DNA of 47,240 nucleotides, from the NCBI GenBank assembly GCA_964439135.1, contig CAYTNN010000004.1:1-47240 (forward strand), read 5' to 3'. A program made the translations under genes and the position numbers. The notes beneath the pieces are model-generated. The model was not told the origin of the DNA. It searched no databases and saw only the letters and a list, made by a program, of their open reading frames with translations. This document shows, one piece after another, positions 17,323 to 25,219 of this stretch. Positions within the stretch are counted from its first letter, which is position 1; every line of letters starts with the position of its first letter. Source of the stretch: JAFGPJ01 sp964439135. Lineage in GTDB: Bacteria; Planctomycetota; Phycisphaerae; Sedimentisphaerales; Anaerobacaceae.

Positions 17323-18336
17323 ATGGGCAAGAAAGCACAGATTTCAAATAGCATAAAAATACGAGGACTGGTGGACCTTCAGATCAATGGCTATAAGGGG
17401 GTGCATTTCTCCGATATAAACCTGACGCGGGATGATTTTATTCTGGCCTGCCGGGGTGTTTTCGAAGCCGGCACTACGGCGTTTCTGCCGACGATAATCA
17501 CAAGTTCGAAGGAAATCTACGAGCATAACCTGCCCATCATCACCGCAGTACTGCAAGAAGCGGAGTTTCGCGGCCGGCTTTTAGGCATTCACATCGAGGG
17601 ACCTTTTCTCTCGACAGAGAAGGGTTCGCGGGGGGCGCACGATGAGCAGTGGATTTCAAAACCCGATGTGGACTATCTTAAGCAGCTAATCGATTGGGCC
17701 GACGGCCGGGTCAAGCTGCTTACGATTGGAGCCGAACCAGATGGAGCCGAAAAGCTTGCCCGTTATGCCGTTGACCGTGGTATTACAGTTTCGTTGGGAC
17801 ACCAGATGGCCGGGGAGCAGGATTTGTGCCGGCTTGTTCGGGCCGGAGCAACCTCGCTGACCCATCTTGGCAACGGCGTGCCGGCAATGCTGCCCCGGCA
17901 TGAAAATCCCATCTGGGCGGGACTGGGCAATGATGACCTTACCGCGATGATAATCACCGACGGCCATCATCTGCCGGCATCGATTCTGAAAACCATTATC
18001 AGAACCAAGGGTCCCGAGCGATGCGTGGTCGTTAGTGACGCTTCGTCGCCGGCAGGACTCCCAGCCGGTAAATACGAGGCGCTGGGTCATCAGGTGGTGC
18101 TGGAAGAGGACGGTCTGCTGCGCGATTTGACAACGGGGTATCTGGGTGGCTCGTCGGCGACAATGCTCCAATGTATGAATCACCTGGCGTCCCTGGATCT
18201 GGTCGGCACCGACGAGCTTCTTGCGATGGGATTCGACAATCCGCTTAAGCTGATCGGCCTGGGCCCGGATGATGTCGCACAGGCCCGGGACATATGGTTT
18301 GACGAAGAGCATAAGATTTTCCAACTCGAAAAATAA
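17323..18336 (+). CDS. nagA: N-acetylglucosamine-6-phosphate deacetylase, short form
   Basis: NagA removes the acetyl group from GlcNAc-6-phosphate to give the substrate of NagB. Metal and catalytic motifs are present: HIEGPF (Glu92), GHQMA (His160), THLGNG (His181), ITDGHH and VVVSDASSPAG (Asp239). The usual N-terminal beta-sandwich (about 45 residues before the PGFIDxQINGxxG motif) is missing: GLVDLQINGYKG begins at residue 15. I start at ATG 17323 behind GGATAAGAGA; an in-frame ATG at 17278 would add 15 residues of unlike sequence. The 337-residue length is below the usual 380. It is transcribed away from the kinase gene. Confidence 0.85.
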   Translation: MGKKAQISNSIKIRGLVDLQINGYKGVHFSDINLTRDDFILACRGVFEAGTTAFLPTIITSSKEIYEHNLPIITAVLQEAEFRGRLLGIHIEGPFLSTEKGSRGAHDEQWISKPDVDYLKQLIDWADGRVKLLTIGAEPDGAEKLARYAVDRGITVSLGHQMAGEQDLCRLVRAGATSLTHLGNGVPAMLPRHENPIWAGLGNDDLTAMIITDGHHLPASILKTIIRTKGPERCVVVSDASSPAGLPAGKYEALGHQVVLEEDGLLRDLTTGYLGGSSATMLQCMNHLASLDLVGTDELLAMGFDNPLKLIGLGPDDVAQARDIWFDEEHKIFQLEK

Positions 18337-18478
18337 AGAAGGGAAATTGCAGGCATACGGAGAAAACATGTGTTTTAAATGCCGTATATTAAACGATTTA
18401 CTCAACAGCACATGTCATTTACCGACCTTTTGGCTTTACAGGAACCTCCGGGCTTGTTAGAATGCGCTGCTTACGTGG

Positions 18479-18544
18479 GAAAAACCCCCGGTGAAACCGG
18501 GGGCTAAATAAGAAAAACCCCCAGTGAAACTGGGGGTTAAATAG
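18479..18544. repeat. Tandem pair of covarying palindromes
   Basis: Two 33-base units follow each other. The first holds CCCCCGGTGAAACCGGGGG (18485-18503) and the second CCCCCAGTGAAACTGGGGG (18518-18536). Each forms an 8-bp stem with a GAA loop, and both are preceded by GAAAAA and followed by a TAAATA element. The paired G-C to A-T change between the copies keeps the stem, a sign of selection on the folded form. Read on the minus strand each resembles an intrinsic terminator (GGGGGTTTTTC), but no minus-strand gene ends here. Confidence 0.9.
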
Positions 18545-18563
18545 AATATACGCAATACTGAGA

Positions 18564-18842
18564 ATGGCTGGCAAAATAATTATCGACACCGAACGATGCA
18601 AAGGCTGTGGCTTATGCGTTGTGGTATGCCCGAAAAAAAGTATAGTCATATCCGAAAAATCAAACAGCATCGGATACTTCCCCGCTAAGGCAAACAACAA
18701 TGACTGCACGGGCTGCGGTGCCTGTGCGATTATATGCCCTGAGGCGATCATCGAAGTGCTTCGGGACGATTCCGATAATGTCGAGATAGTTATCGAACCT
18801 CGCGAAAAAGGCGAGCAAAGGCTTATCGAGGAAAAAAAATGA
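18564..18842 (+). CDS. korD: Ferredoxin-type delta subunit of 2-oxoacid:ferredoxin oxidoreductase
   Basis: A 92-residue protein with two CxxCxxCxxxCP iron-sulfur motifs: CKGCGLCVVVCP and CTGCGACAIICP, so it carries two 4Fe-4S clusters. It starts the gene run ferredoxin-alpha-beta-gamma and overlaps the alpha gene by 4 bases (ATGA). It passes electrons from the catalytic subunits to a soluble ferredoxin. No dedicated promoter could be recognised upstream; the palindrome repeat lies 20 bases before it. Confidence 0.92.
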   Translation: MAGKIIIDTERCKGCGLCVVVCPKKSIVISEKSNSIGYFPAKANNNDCTGCGACAIICPEAIIEVLRDDSDNVEIVIEPREKGEQRLIEEKK

Positions 18843-19969
18843 ACCCTGTTGCAGAGCGTACAAGGAACAGGAATATGACAGAAGAATGGCAGACTTCCAA
18901 AGGTGCCGGCGAGAGGATTTTAATGTGTGGGAACGAAGCCCTTGCCGAGTCGGCGATCATTGCCGGTTGCGATGCTTATTTCGGCTATCCGATTACACCG
19001 CAAAATGAAATCCCCGCCTATATGTCACGCAGAATGCCCGAGGAGGGCCGCGTTTTCGTGCAGAGTGAGAGCGAGCTGGCCGCGATTAATATGGTATTCG
19101 GAGCTTCGGCCACAGGCAAAAGAGCGATGACAAGCTCATCCAGTCCCGGCATCAGCCTGATGCAGGAAGGAATCAGCTACCTGGCGGGTGCCGAGCTGCC
19201 GGCGGTAGTGGTCAATGTCATGCGAGGCGGGCCGGGCCTGGGCAATATCGCGCCGTCACAGGCCGATTATTTTCAGGCAACTCGGGGCGGCGGGCACGGC
19301 GATTATCGAACAATCGTACTCGGACCCTCGAGCGTGCAGGAGATGGTCGATTGTATGCCGCTCGCATTCGACCTGGCCGACCAGTACCGGATGACAGTGA
19401 TGATCCTTGCCGACGGCATCCTGGGCCAGATGATGGAGCCGGTAGTATTGCAGAAAAAGAAGGGCCGGAAACTGCCTGCCAAAGACTGGGCCTTGACCGG
19501 AGCCAAAGGAAGAAAGCAAAACATTGTCCGCTCATTGTGGCTTCCCGAAGGGGCATTGGAAAAACTGAACCTTAAGCTGCTGGACAAATATAAACAGATA
19601 GAACAAAACGAGGTGCTCTGCGAACAGCACGAGATTGACGATGCTGAAATCGTAGTGGTTGCGTATGGCGTCGCGGCAAGAATTGTCCGCAGTGCGGTGA
19701 GCAGGGCAAGAGAAGAAGGAATCAAAGCCGGCTGGATTCGCCCGATTACGCTGTGGCCGTTTCCAACCGAACAGATAAGCAAGGCCGCGGATGAATTGAG
19801 GATTTTCCTGGTCGTTGAAATGAGCAACGGCCAGATGGTCGAAGATGTGAGACTGGCCGTAAACGGTAAATCGCCGATCTTGTTTTACGGCCGGCCGGGT
19901 GGCGGTGTGCCGAACGTTGACGAAATTCTCGATCAAATCAAGCAATTGACTTTAAGACCGAAGAAGTAA
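18839..19969 (+). CDS. korA: 2-Oxoacid:ferredoxin oxidoreductase, alpha subunit
   Basis: The 376-residue alpha subunit binds thiamine diphosphate together with beta. Its hallmark FGYPITPQNEIP (about residues 55-66) is the YPITPSxE motif of this family, followed by QSESELAAINMVFGASATGKRAMTSSSSPG. The C-terminal third has the transketolase-C fold (ADELRIFLVVEMSNGQMVEDV). Beside korD, korB and korC it most likely makes succinyl-CoA from 2-oxoglutarate or the reverse, with branched-chain 2-oxoacids as an alternative. Its stop shares one base with the next start (TAATG). Confidence 0.92.
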   Translation: MNPVAERTRNRNMTEEWQTSKGAGERILMCGNEALAESAIIAGCDAYFGYPITPQNEIPAYMSRRMPEEGRVFVQSESELAAINMVFGASATGKRAMTSSSSPGISLMQEGISYLAGAELPAVVVNVMRGGPGLGNIAPSQADYFQATRGGGHGDYRTIVLGPSSVQEMVDCMPLAFDLADQYRMTVMILADGILGQMMEPVVLQKKKGRKLPAKDWALTGAKGRKQNIVRSLWLPEGALEKLNLKLLDKYKQIEQNEVLCEQHEIDDAEIVVVAYGVAARIVRSAVSRAREEGIKAGWIRPITLWPFPTEQISKAADELRIFLVVEMSNGQMVEDVRLAVNGKSPILFYGRPGGGVPNVDEILDQIKQLTLRPKK

Positions 19970-20706
19970 TGATGAAAACGGTATTTAAAAGAACGCCGAC
20001 ACTTAAGGATTGCCCGACGCACTATTGCCCCGGGTGCGGGCATGGGATTGCTCATCGGCTTATTGCCGAGATAATCGACGAGCTGGACATACGCGATCGA
20101 ACGATCGGTATAGCACCTGTCGGATGCGCCGTCTTAGCGTATGATTACCTCGATGTGGATATGGTCGAAGTAGCACACGGCAGACCGCCGGCAGTGGCGA
20201 CGGGGATGAAAAGAACCAACCCGGACAAAATCATCTTCTCCTATCAGGGTGACGGCGACCTGGCGAGTATCGGTGCCGCCGAGATTTTGCACGCCGGACA
20301 CAGGGGCGAGCAGATTACGGTTATTTTTATCAATAACGCCGTCTATGGAATGACCGGCGGACAAATGGCCCCAACGACGATGCTCGGCCAGGTGACGGCA
20401 ACGACTTCTAAGGGCCGGACCGCCGCCGAGCAGGGTTATCCGCTTCAGGTCTCTGAACTCCTGGCGACTTTGCCGGGAACGATATATATCGAGCGATGCG
20501 CGCTGAGCGGTGTCGCTCAGGTTCGTAAAACAAAAAAAGCCATCAAGCACGCCTTCGAGCTGCAAATCGAAGGTGCCGAGGGTATGTCGCTGGTTGAGGT
20601 GCTTTCACCTTGCCCGACGTACTGGCGAATGAGCCCGGTCAAAGCGATGGAATGGATTGAAACTAACATGATGAAGGTCTTCCCTCTCGGACGATTGAAG
20701 GGTTGA
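19969..20706 (+). CDS. korB: 2-Oxoacid:ferredoxin oxidoreductase, beta subunit
   Basis: The 245-residue protein carries the thiamine diphosphate motif: GDGDLASIG at about 86-94 followed by NNAVYGMTGGQ. Cysteines near the start (CPTHYCPGCGHG: Cys15, Cys20, Cys23) serve as cluster ligands in this family. It is the catalytic core that decarboxylates the 2-oxoacid and forms the acyl-CoA with the alpha subunit. It overlaps the preceding gene by one base and ends 2 bases before the gamma start. Confidence 0.93.
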   Translation: MMKTVFKRTPTLKDCPTHYCPGCGHGIAHRLIAEIIDELDIRDRTIGIAPVGCAVLAYDYLDVDMVEVAHGRPPAVATGMKRTNPDKIIFSYQGDGDLASIGAAEILHAGHRGEQITVIFINNAVYGMTGGQMAPTTMLGQVTATTSKGRTAAEQGYPLQVSELLATLPGTIYIERCALSGVAQVRKTKKAIKHAFELQIEGAEGMSLVEVLSPCPTYWRMSPVKAMEWIETNMMKVFPLGRLKG

Positions 20707-20708
20707 GA

Positions 20709-21278
20709 ATGGCTGCAAACGGTTTTTGCGAGGAAATTGTTATTGCCGGTTTTGGCGGGCAGGGAATTATGCTGACCGGCAAGCTGCTCGCTCAGACGGC
20801 GATGAAGGCCGGAAAAGAGGTGACTTATATGCCCTCTTACGGCGCCGAGGTTCGCGGCGGCACCGCGAATTGTATGGTCGTAATCTCAGAAAACGAGATC
20901 GCCTGCCCGGTCGTAGGCAAACCCGATTCGCTGATTGTCCTGAACAAGGCGTCGCTGAAGAAATTCGCCCCGCGCCTCAAGAAAGGTGGCCTTCTTGTAA
21001 TGAATAGCTCTTTGATCGACGTCGATCCGGAACTGGATGATTCGATCGAAGTTGTTTCAGTGCCCGCCGACGAATTAGCCTTCGAATTGGGCAGTCCCAA
21101 GAGCGCCAATATGGTGGCGTTGGGTGCATACCTGCAAAAGCGAGGATACCTCACTCCAGATGCGGCGGCCAAGGCCCTGCCGGACGTTCTCGCCAGTAGA
21201 TACCATAAAACCTTGCCGGTCAATATTAAAGCTCTGCACAAGGGAGGCGAATACGCCGGAAATAACCACCATGATTAA
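20709..21278 (+). CDS. korC: 2-Oxoacid:ferredoxin oxidoreductase, gamma subunit
   Basis: A 189-residue protein with the family opening EIVIAGFGGQGIMLTGKLLA and the conserved TYMPSYGAEVRGGTANC, which contributes to CoA handling. I start at ATG 20709 (GAAGGG in front); a TTG at 20703 is the alternative. This is the last gene of the korDABC run, and a promoter for clpX begins 186 bases downstream. Confidence 0.93.
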   Translation: MAANGFCEEIVIAGFGGQGIMLTGKLLAQTAMKAGKEVTYMPSYGAEVRGGTANCMVVISENEIACPVVGKPDSLIVLNKASLKKFAPRLKKGGLLVMNSSLIDVDPELDDSIEVVSVPADELAFELGSPKSANMVALGAYLQKRGYLTPDAAAKALPDVLASRYHKTLPVNIKALHKGGEYAGNNHHD

Positions 21279-21463
21279 GCTCAGCAGGCATTGCGGTTGC
21301 ATACGTTCAAAAGCAGGAGATTGACGAAGCAACCTCAAACTTTAAGAACGATGTTGACGAGGAGCCGCCTTTCGCTCGTTTGGTACTTCCGGCAGGCCGG
21401 TAATATTTCAGGTGGGCTTCAGAAGCGGCGCCGGCAACCGGCTGATTCAAGCACTTTAATGAC

Positions 21464-21492
21464 TTGATTGAGCGGTCTTCTTGTACTATAAT
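21464..21492 (+). promoter_or_regulatory. Sigma-70-type promoter for clpX
   Basis: TTGATT (21464-21469), a 17-base spacer and TATAAT (21487-21492), a perfect -10 hexamer. The predicted start near 21499 gives a leader of about 45 bases before clpX. Confidence 0.8.
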
Positions 21493-21543
21493 ACCCCGCG
21501 TACGATAAATAACAGATATTTAACTTGATAATGGAAAGTAGAA

Positions 21544-22815
21544 ATGGCCAAAAAATCAAATAACAGGAATTCCAAGGCAATTTGCAGCTTCTGCGGCAAG
21601 CCGGGAAGTCAGGCTGAGACGCTTATAGAGGGTCCGGATAAGGTCTTTATCTGTCCCGAATGTGTGGAACTATGTCATAATATCATCCGGCAGGATCGCA
21701 AACGGGGGACCAGGAGCGGCGTTAGCTTAAACGAAATGCCGAGACCCAAAGCAATAAAAGAATACATGGACCAATATGTCATTGGGCAGGAACACGCTAA
21801 AAAATATCTCTCGGTTGCGGTGCATAATCACTATAAACGGCTACTGCACAGCGACAGCAACGACAGCGATGTTGAGATAGATAAATCGAATGTTCTGCTA
21901 ATTGGCCCGACCGGCTCAGGAAAAACGCTGCTTGCCCGCACACTTGCCCGTGAGTTGGAGGTGCCGTTCGCAATATGTGATGCGACCACAGTTACCGAAG
22001 CGGGGTACGTTGGCGAAGACGTCGAGAATTTTCTGCTGCGGCTGCTGCAGGCTGCCGACTATGACATCGAATCCGCACAGCGAGGCATCGTTTATGTCGA
22101 TGAGATAGATAAGGTCGGCAAAACATCTCAGAACGTTTCGATCACTCGTGATGTTTCCGGAGAAGGAGTCCAGCAGGCACTGCTGAAGATGCTCGAAGGG
22201 ACTACCGCCAACATTCCGCCACAAGGCGGAAGAAAGCATCCGGAACAATCCTACATACAAATCGACACCACGCAGATACTTTTTATCTGCGGCGGAACTT
22301 TCGTGGGGCTGGAAAATATTATTAAAAAGCGGCTCGGCAAAAAAATGATCGGATTCGGTTCGGAAATAGGCGGTAAAAGAGATGAAAAGGCCGAGTTCAG
22401 CGATATCCTGGACCAGGTTATTCCGGAAGATATCATCGAATATGGGATGATTCCCGAAATGGTTGGAAGACTTCCGGTCATCACGACACTCTCTGCTCTC
22501 GACGAAGCGGCGCTGATCGACATATTGACCAAGCCGAAAAACGCTTTAATTAAACAGTATCAGAGATTTTTTGAGATGGAAAACGCCGAGCTTGAGTTTA
22601 CGGACGGAGCCTTGCATGCATTGGCGCAAAAAGCGCTCACGCGTGACACCGGCGCCAGAGCGCTGCGTTCAATCACCGAAGAACTCATGATTGATTTGAT
22701 GTATGAACTGCCGGAAGAACCCAAGCCGGCAAAATACATCATTACTCGCGAGATCGTCGAACGTAAGGCCGATTTATTCACGGCAAAACAAAAGGCAAAA
22801 AAAGAATCTGCATAA
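21544..22815 (+). CDS. clpX: ATP-dependent Clp protease ATP-binding subunit ClpX
   Basis: ClpX unfolds tagged proteins and feeds them to ClpP. The 423-residue protein has the N-terminal zinc-binding domain (Cys14, Cys17, Cys37, Cys40), Walker A GPTGSGKT (121-128), the pore-loop GYVGED (154-159), Walker B IVYVDEID (182-189) and the sensor-2 GARALRS segment. These match the normal family layout. clpP, usually adjacent, is not present in the window; a DNA methyltransferase follows 34 bases after the stop. Confidence 0.97.
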   Translation: MAKKSNNRNSKAICSFCGKPGSQAETLIEGPDKVFICPECVELCHNIIRQDRKRGTRSGVSLNEMPRPKAIKEYMDQYVIGQEHAKKYLSVAVHNHYKRLLHSDSNDSDVEIDKSNVLLIGPTGSGKTLLARTLARELEVPFAICDATTVTEAGYVGEDVENFLLRLLQAADYDIESAQRGIVYVDEIDKVGKTSQNVSITRDVSGEGVQQALLKMLEGTTANIPPQGGRKHPEQSYIQIDTTQILFICGGTFVGLENIIKKRLGKKMIGFGSEIGGKRDEKAEFSDILDQVIPEDIIEYGMIPEMVGRLPVITTLSALDEAALIDILTKPKNALIKQYQRFFEMENAELEFTDGALHALAQKALTRDTGARALRSITEELMIDLMYELPEEPKPAKYIITREIVERKADLFTAKQKAKKESA

Positions 22816-22849
22816 AGCGGAATTTACTCAAACCGGCAGGATTAGTCAT

Positions 22850-23803
22850 GTGAATAAGGTTCGAGCACATAGGAATCGAACAATCACGCTTAGCCAAGCG
22901 GAAACAGATCGGTACGGCAAAGATTTAATACACATCTCTCAACCTGCCCGGTTGGATGCTCTCCGCAATAAAATAGTAAACCAAGACATATTTGACGTCC
23001 TTGGCTTTCTACCGGAAGGCTTCGTTGACTTGCTGATACTGGACCCTCCCTATAATCTTACCAAAACCTTTACTTCGACTACCTTCAGAAAAAAGAGTCT
23101 TGACGAGTATGCCGAATGGTTCGAGAACCTGCTGGTTAAATTGTTGCCCACACTTAAAAAAACAGCATCGGTTTATGTCTGCTCGGAATGGTGCTCGTCG
23201 ACAGCCGTTCATCTCGTGCTGGATAAGCTGCTGAAGGTAAGAAACCGGATTACCTGGGAGAGGGAAAAAGGCAGGGGTGCAAAGAGGAACTGGAAAAACG
23301 CTTCGGAAGACATCTGGTTTGCGTCGGTTTCAGATGACTATGTTTTCAACATTGACGATTTGAAGCTGAAACGCAGAGTTCTCGCACCATACACCGACTC
23401 AAACGGTGCCCCAAAGGATTGGCAGGAGACATCCGCCGGCCAGTTTCGACTGACCCATCCGTCGAATTTATGGAATGATATCACGGTTCCGTTCTGGTCA
23501 ATGCCGGAGAACACGGACCACCCCACACAGAAGCCGGAAAAACTATTAGCCAAATTGATTCTGGCAAGCACAAAGCGAGGCAACCTTGTATTTGACCCAT
23601 TTGTGGGTGTAGGCAGCAGTATTGTGACGGCTAAAAAGCTGGATCGTAAATTTCTCGGAGTTGAAATTGATACGGGATACTGCCTGCTCGCTGTAAAACG
23701 CCTGGGCCTGGCCGAGCTTGACCGAACGATTCAGGGATACCAGGATGGTGTGTTCTGGGAGAGAAACACTCTCAAAACACAAAAGAAGACACGAAATAAA
23801 TAA
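22850..23803 (+). CDS. DNA methyltransferase (DPPY-type, N4-cytosine/N6-adenine), apparently orphan
   Basis: The 317-residue protein has DPPYNLTKTF (DPPY at 65-68, catalytic loop) and FDPFVGVGSS (FxGxG-like SAM motif, about 249-258). This order, catalytic loop first, is that of beta-class methyltransferases. HPTQKPEKL at about 224 is also typical. The target region may be around residues 136-200 (WEREKGRGAKRNWKN). No restriction enzyme gene is nearby, so this may be a solitary regulatory methylase. I use GTG 22850 (GGCAGGA site, 8-base spacing); longer in-frame options would run into clpX. The recognition sequence is unknown. Confidence 0.85.
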   Translation: MNKVRAHRNRTITLSQAETDRYGKDLIHISQPARLDALRNKIVNQDIFDVLGFLPEGFVDLLILDPPYNLTKTFTSTTFRKKSLDEYAEWFENLLVKLLPTLKKTASVYVCSEWCSSTAVHLVLDKLLKVRNRITWEREKGRGAKRNWKNASEDIWFASVSDDYVFNIDDLKLKRRVLAPYTDSNGAPKDWQETSAGQFRLTHPSNLWNDITVPFWSMPENTDHPTQKPEKLLAKLILASTKRGNLVFDPFVGVGSSIVTAKKLDRKFLGVEIDTGYCLLAVKRLGLAELDRTIQGYQDGVFWERNTLKTQKKTRNK

Positions 23804-23962
23804 CGTTAGCCAACAGAATTGCTAAAATAGTCGAGTGAAATTGTTGTGTTGGTTTGCTGCTCAAAGCAACGCGTTGTCACGATTCCAGTGTCTCTTAGAA
23901 TAATCCGAAGAATTGTGCGGCAAACATAATATTTTATTTTATATCTTTGCTAAAGGTCCTGC

Positions 23963-23991
23963 TTGATACAGTCTTGTTATGATGTTATAGT
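23963..23991 (+). promoter_or_regulatory. Sigma-70-type promoter for ispE
   Basis: TTGATA (23963-23968), a 17-base spacer and TATAGT (23986-23991). Transcription would begin near 23998, giving a leader of about 26 bases before ATG 24024. Confidence 0.7.
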
Positions 23992-24023
23992 CAAGGAAAT
24001 GAAGATGCGATTTGAAACTCACT

Positions 24024-24926
24024 ATGGATAGCAGAAAACAGATTACTACTATAGGTGACGGGTTATTGGTGCTGGCACCGGCTAAAATAAACCTGTCACT
24101 CCTGATAGCCGGTAAACGTCCCGACGGTTTCCACGAAATAGAAACCATCATGGCCAAAATCGACTGGTATGATGAAATACTCATCCAGCCAGGCCGGCAA
24201 AGCGGCATCGAATTGATCTGCCGAGGGCCAAACTGGGCGCCGGCGGGCGAAGATAATCTCGTCTACAGAGCTGCCAAAAGCCTGCTGGAAAGTTGCGGCC
24301 TGACGCCTGATGTCACTATTACCCTGACAAAAAATATCCCCGCAGGGACAGGACTCGGCTCGGCAAGCAGCGATGCCGCGGCTACTCTTATCGGCATAAA
24401 CCACTACTTTAAATTAGGTCTCGGCCAAAAGAAACTTTTCGAATCAGCGGCGAAGTTAGGTAGTGATGTTGCTTTCTTTTTGGGTGGTCCGCTTGCATTT
24501 TGCACAGGAAAAGGAGAAAAAGTAATAAATTTAGATGAAATTTTCAACTTTACGGCCCTTTTGATAATTCCCGACGTAAGTGTCTCTACCAAAAGGGTTT
24601 ACGCTAATTACCGACACGATCGGCATCTCTATAAAAAGCTCAATATTCGAATAAAAAACTATATCCTTAAAAACAGGATTGATTCGGTCGTTAAAATGTG
24701 CACAAATATGCTGGCAGAGAGTTGTTTCGACTTGGAAGAAAGTCTTGCCGAGTTGAAGGAGACTATTGAGTCGTTAGGCATCAGGCCTTGCTGTCTCAGC
24801 GGTAGCGGATCAGCGATGTTTTATATCATTGAGAGCGGGGATGAAGAAGAAGCCAGAGAAGGCATGAGCGAACTTGCGGAAAAAATCGGATGCAAAAGCA
24901 TTATAGTGAGAAACAATAGATGGTAA
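24024..24926 (+). CDS. ispE: 4-Diphosphocytidyl-2-C-methyl-D-erythritol kinase
   Basis: IspE phosphorylates CDP-methylerythritol in the non-mevalonate isoprenoid pathway. The 300-residue GHMP-fold protein has APAKINLSLLI with RPDGFHEIET at the N-terminus and the ATP loop PAGTGLGSASSDAAATL (about 110-126); the C-terminal glycine motif LSGSGSAMF is near 260. Start ATG 24024 is preferred to a TTG at 24012 because it keeps the usual spacing to the KIN motif. A promoter precedes it and spoVG follows 22 bases on, probably in the same transcript. Confidence 0.94.
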   Translation: MDSRKQITTIGDGLLVLAPAKINLSLLIAGKRPDGFHEIETIMAKIDWYDEILIQPGRQSGIELICRGPNWAPAGEDNLVYRAAKSLLESCGLTPDVTITLTKNIPAGTGLGSASSDAAATLIGINHYFKLGLGQKKLFESAAKLGSDVAFFLGGPLAFCTGKGEKVINLDEIFNFTALLIIPDVSVSTKRVYANYRHDRHLYKKLNIRIKNYILKNRIDSVVKMCTNMLAESCFDLEESLAELKETIESLGIRPCCLSGSGSAMFYIIESGDEEEAREGMSELAEKIGCKSIIVRNNRW

Positions 24927-24948
24927 ACTTTAAAGCGAGGCAAAGAAA

Positions 24949-25212
24949 ATGGAAATCAGTGAGGTCAGAGTCAAAATGGTCAGCAACAAGGATGACAGGC
25001 TGAAAGCTTTTTGCTCGATAACAATGGACAACGAGTTTGTCGTTCGTGACATCAAAGTCATCGAAGGGACGAACGGTTACTTCGTTGCTATGCCTTCGAG
25101 GAAAATGAGCGACCATTGCGAAAAATGCGGAGGCAAAAACCATCTCAGAGCCAGATACTGCAATAATTGTGGAGCAGCTCTTCAGGAAAACCGTGCAAGT
25201 AAAGGATTTTAA
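24949..25212 (+). CDS. spoVG: SpoVG-family protein, N-terminal part with zinc ribbon (ends early at a frameshift)
   Basis: SpoVG proteins are small nucleic-acid-binding regulators. Residues 1-50 (DNEFVVRDIKVIEGTNGYFVAMPSRK) match SpoVG closely. An inserted zinc-ribbon-like segment has Cys57, Cys60, Cys71 and Cys74 (CEKCGG, then YCNNCG). The frame ends at TAA 25210-25212, before the conserved DIAHPINS part, which continues in the next frame. A GAGG site precedes the ATG. Joined, the protein would be about 146 residues. It lies 22 bases after ispE. Confidence 0.85.
   Translation: MEISEVRVKMVSNKDDRLKAFCSITMDNEFVVRDIKVIEGTNGYFVAMPSRKMSDHCEKCGGKNHLRARYCNNCGAALQENRASKGF
25207..25212 (+). other. 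Possible +1 frameshift site in spoVG (TTT TAA)
   Basis: The last sense codon TTT (25207-25209) is followed by TAA (25210-25212) and then AGGGC. Moving one base forward re-pairs the same tRNA with UUU (the run is TTTT) and continues as AAG GGC AGA, which leads straight into the rest of SpoVG. AAAGGA sits directly before the site. The alternative is a one-base insertion in GGA (an extra G) from mutation or assembly error. This arrangement is seen in the sequence; use as a programmed site is inference. Confidence 0.45.
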
Positions 25213-25219
25213 GGGCAGA

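Noticed and set aside
18379..18507. 42-codon frame running into the first palindrome
   Set aside because: Half of it is made of the palindrome repeat (KTPGETGG), there is no ribosome binding site, and the repeat is better explained as a structured element.
18485..18536. CRISPR array
   Set aside because: Only two units with no distinct spacers; the repeats are nearly palindromic and differ by compensatory changes.
18485..18536. Tandem intrinsic terminators on the minus strand
   Set aside because: The shape fits (stem then TTTTTC), but no minus-strand gene ends here, so it was kept as a repeat rather than a terminator.
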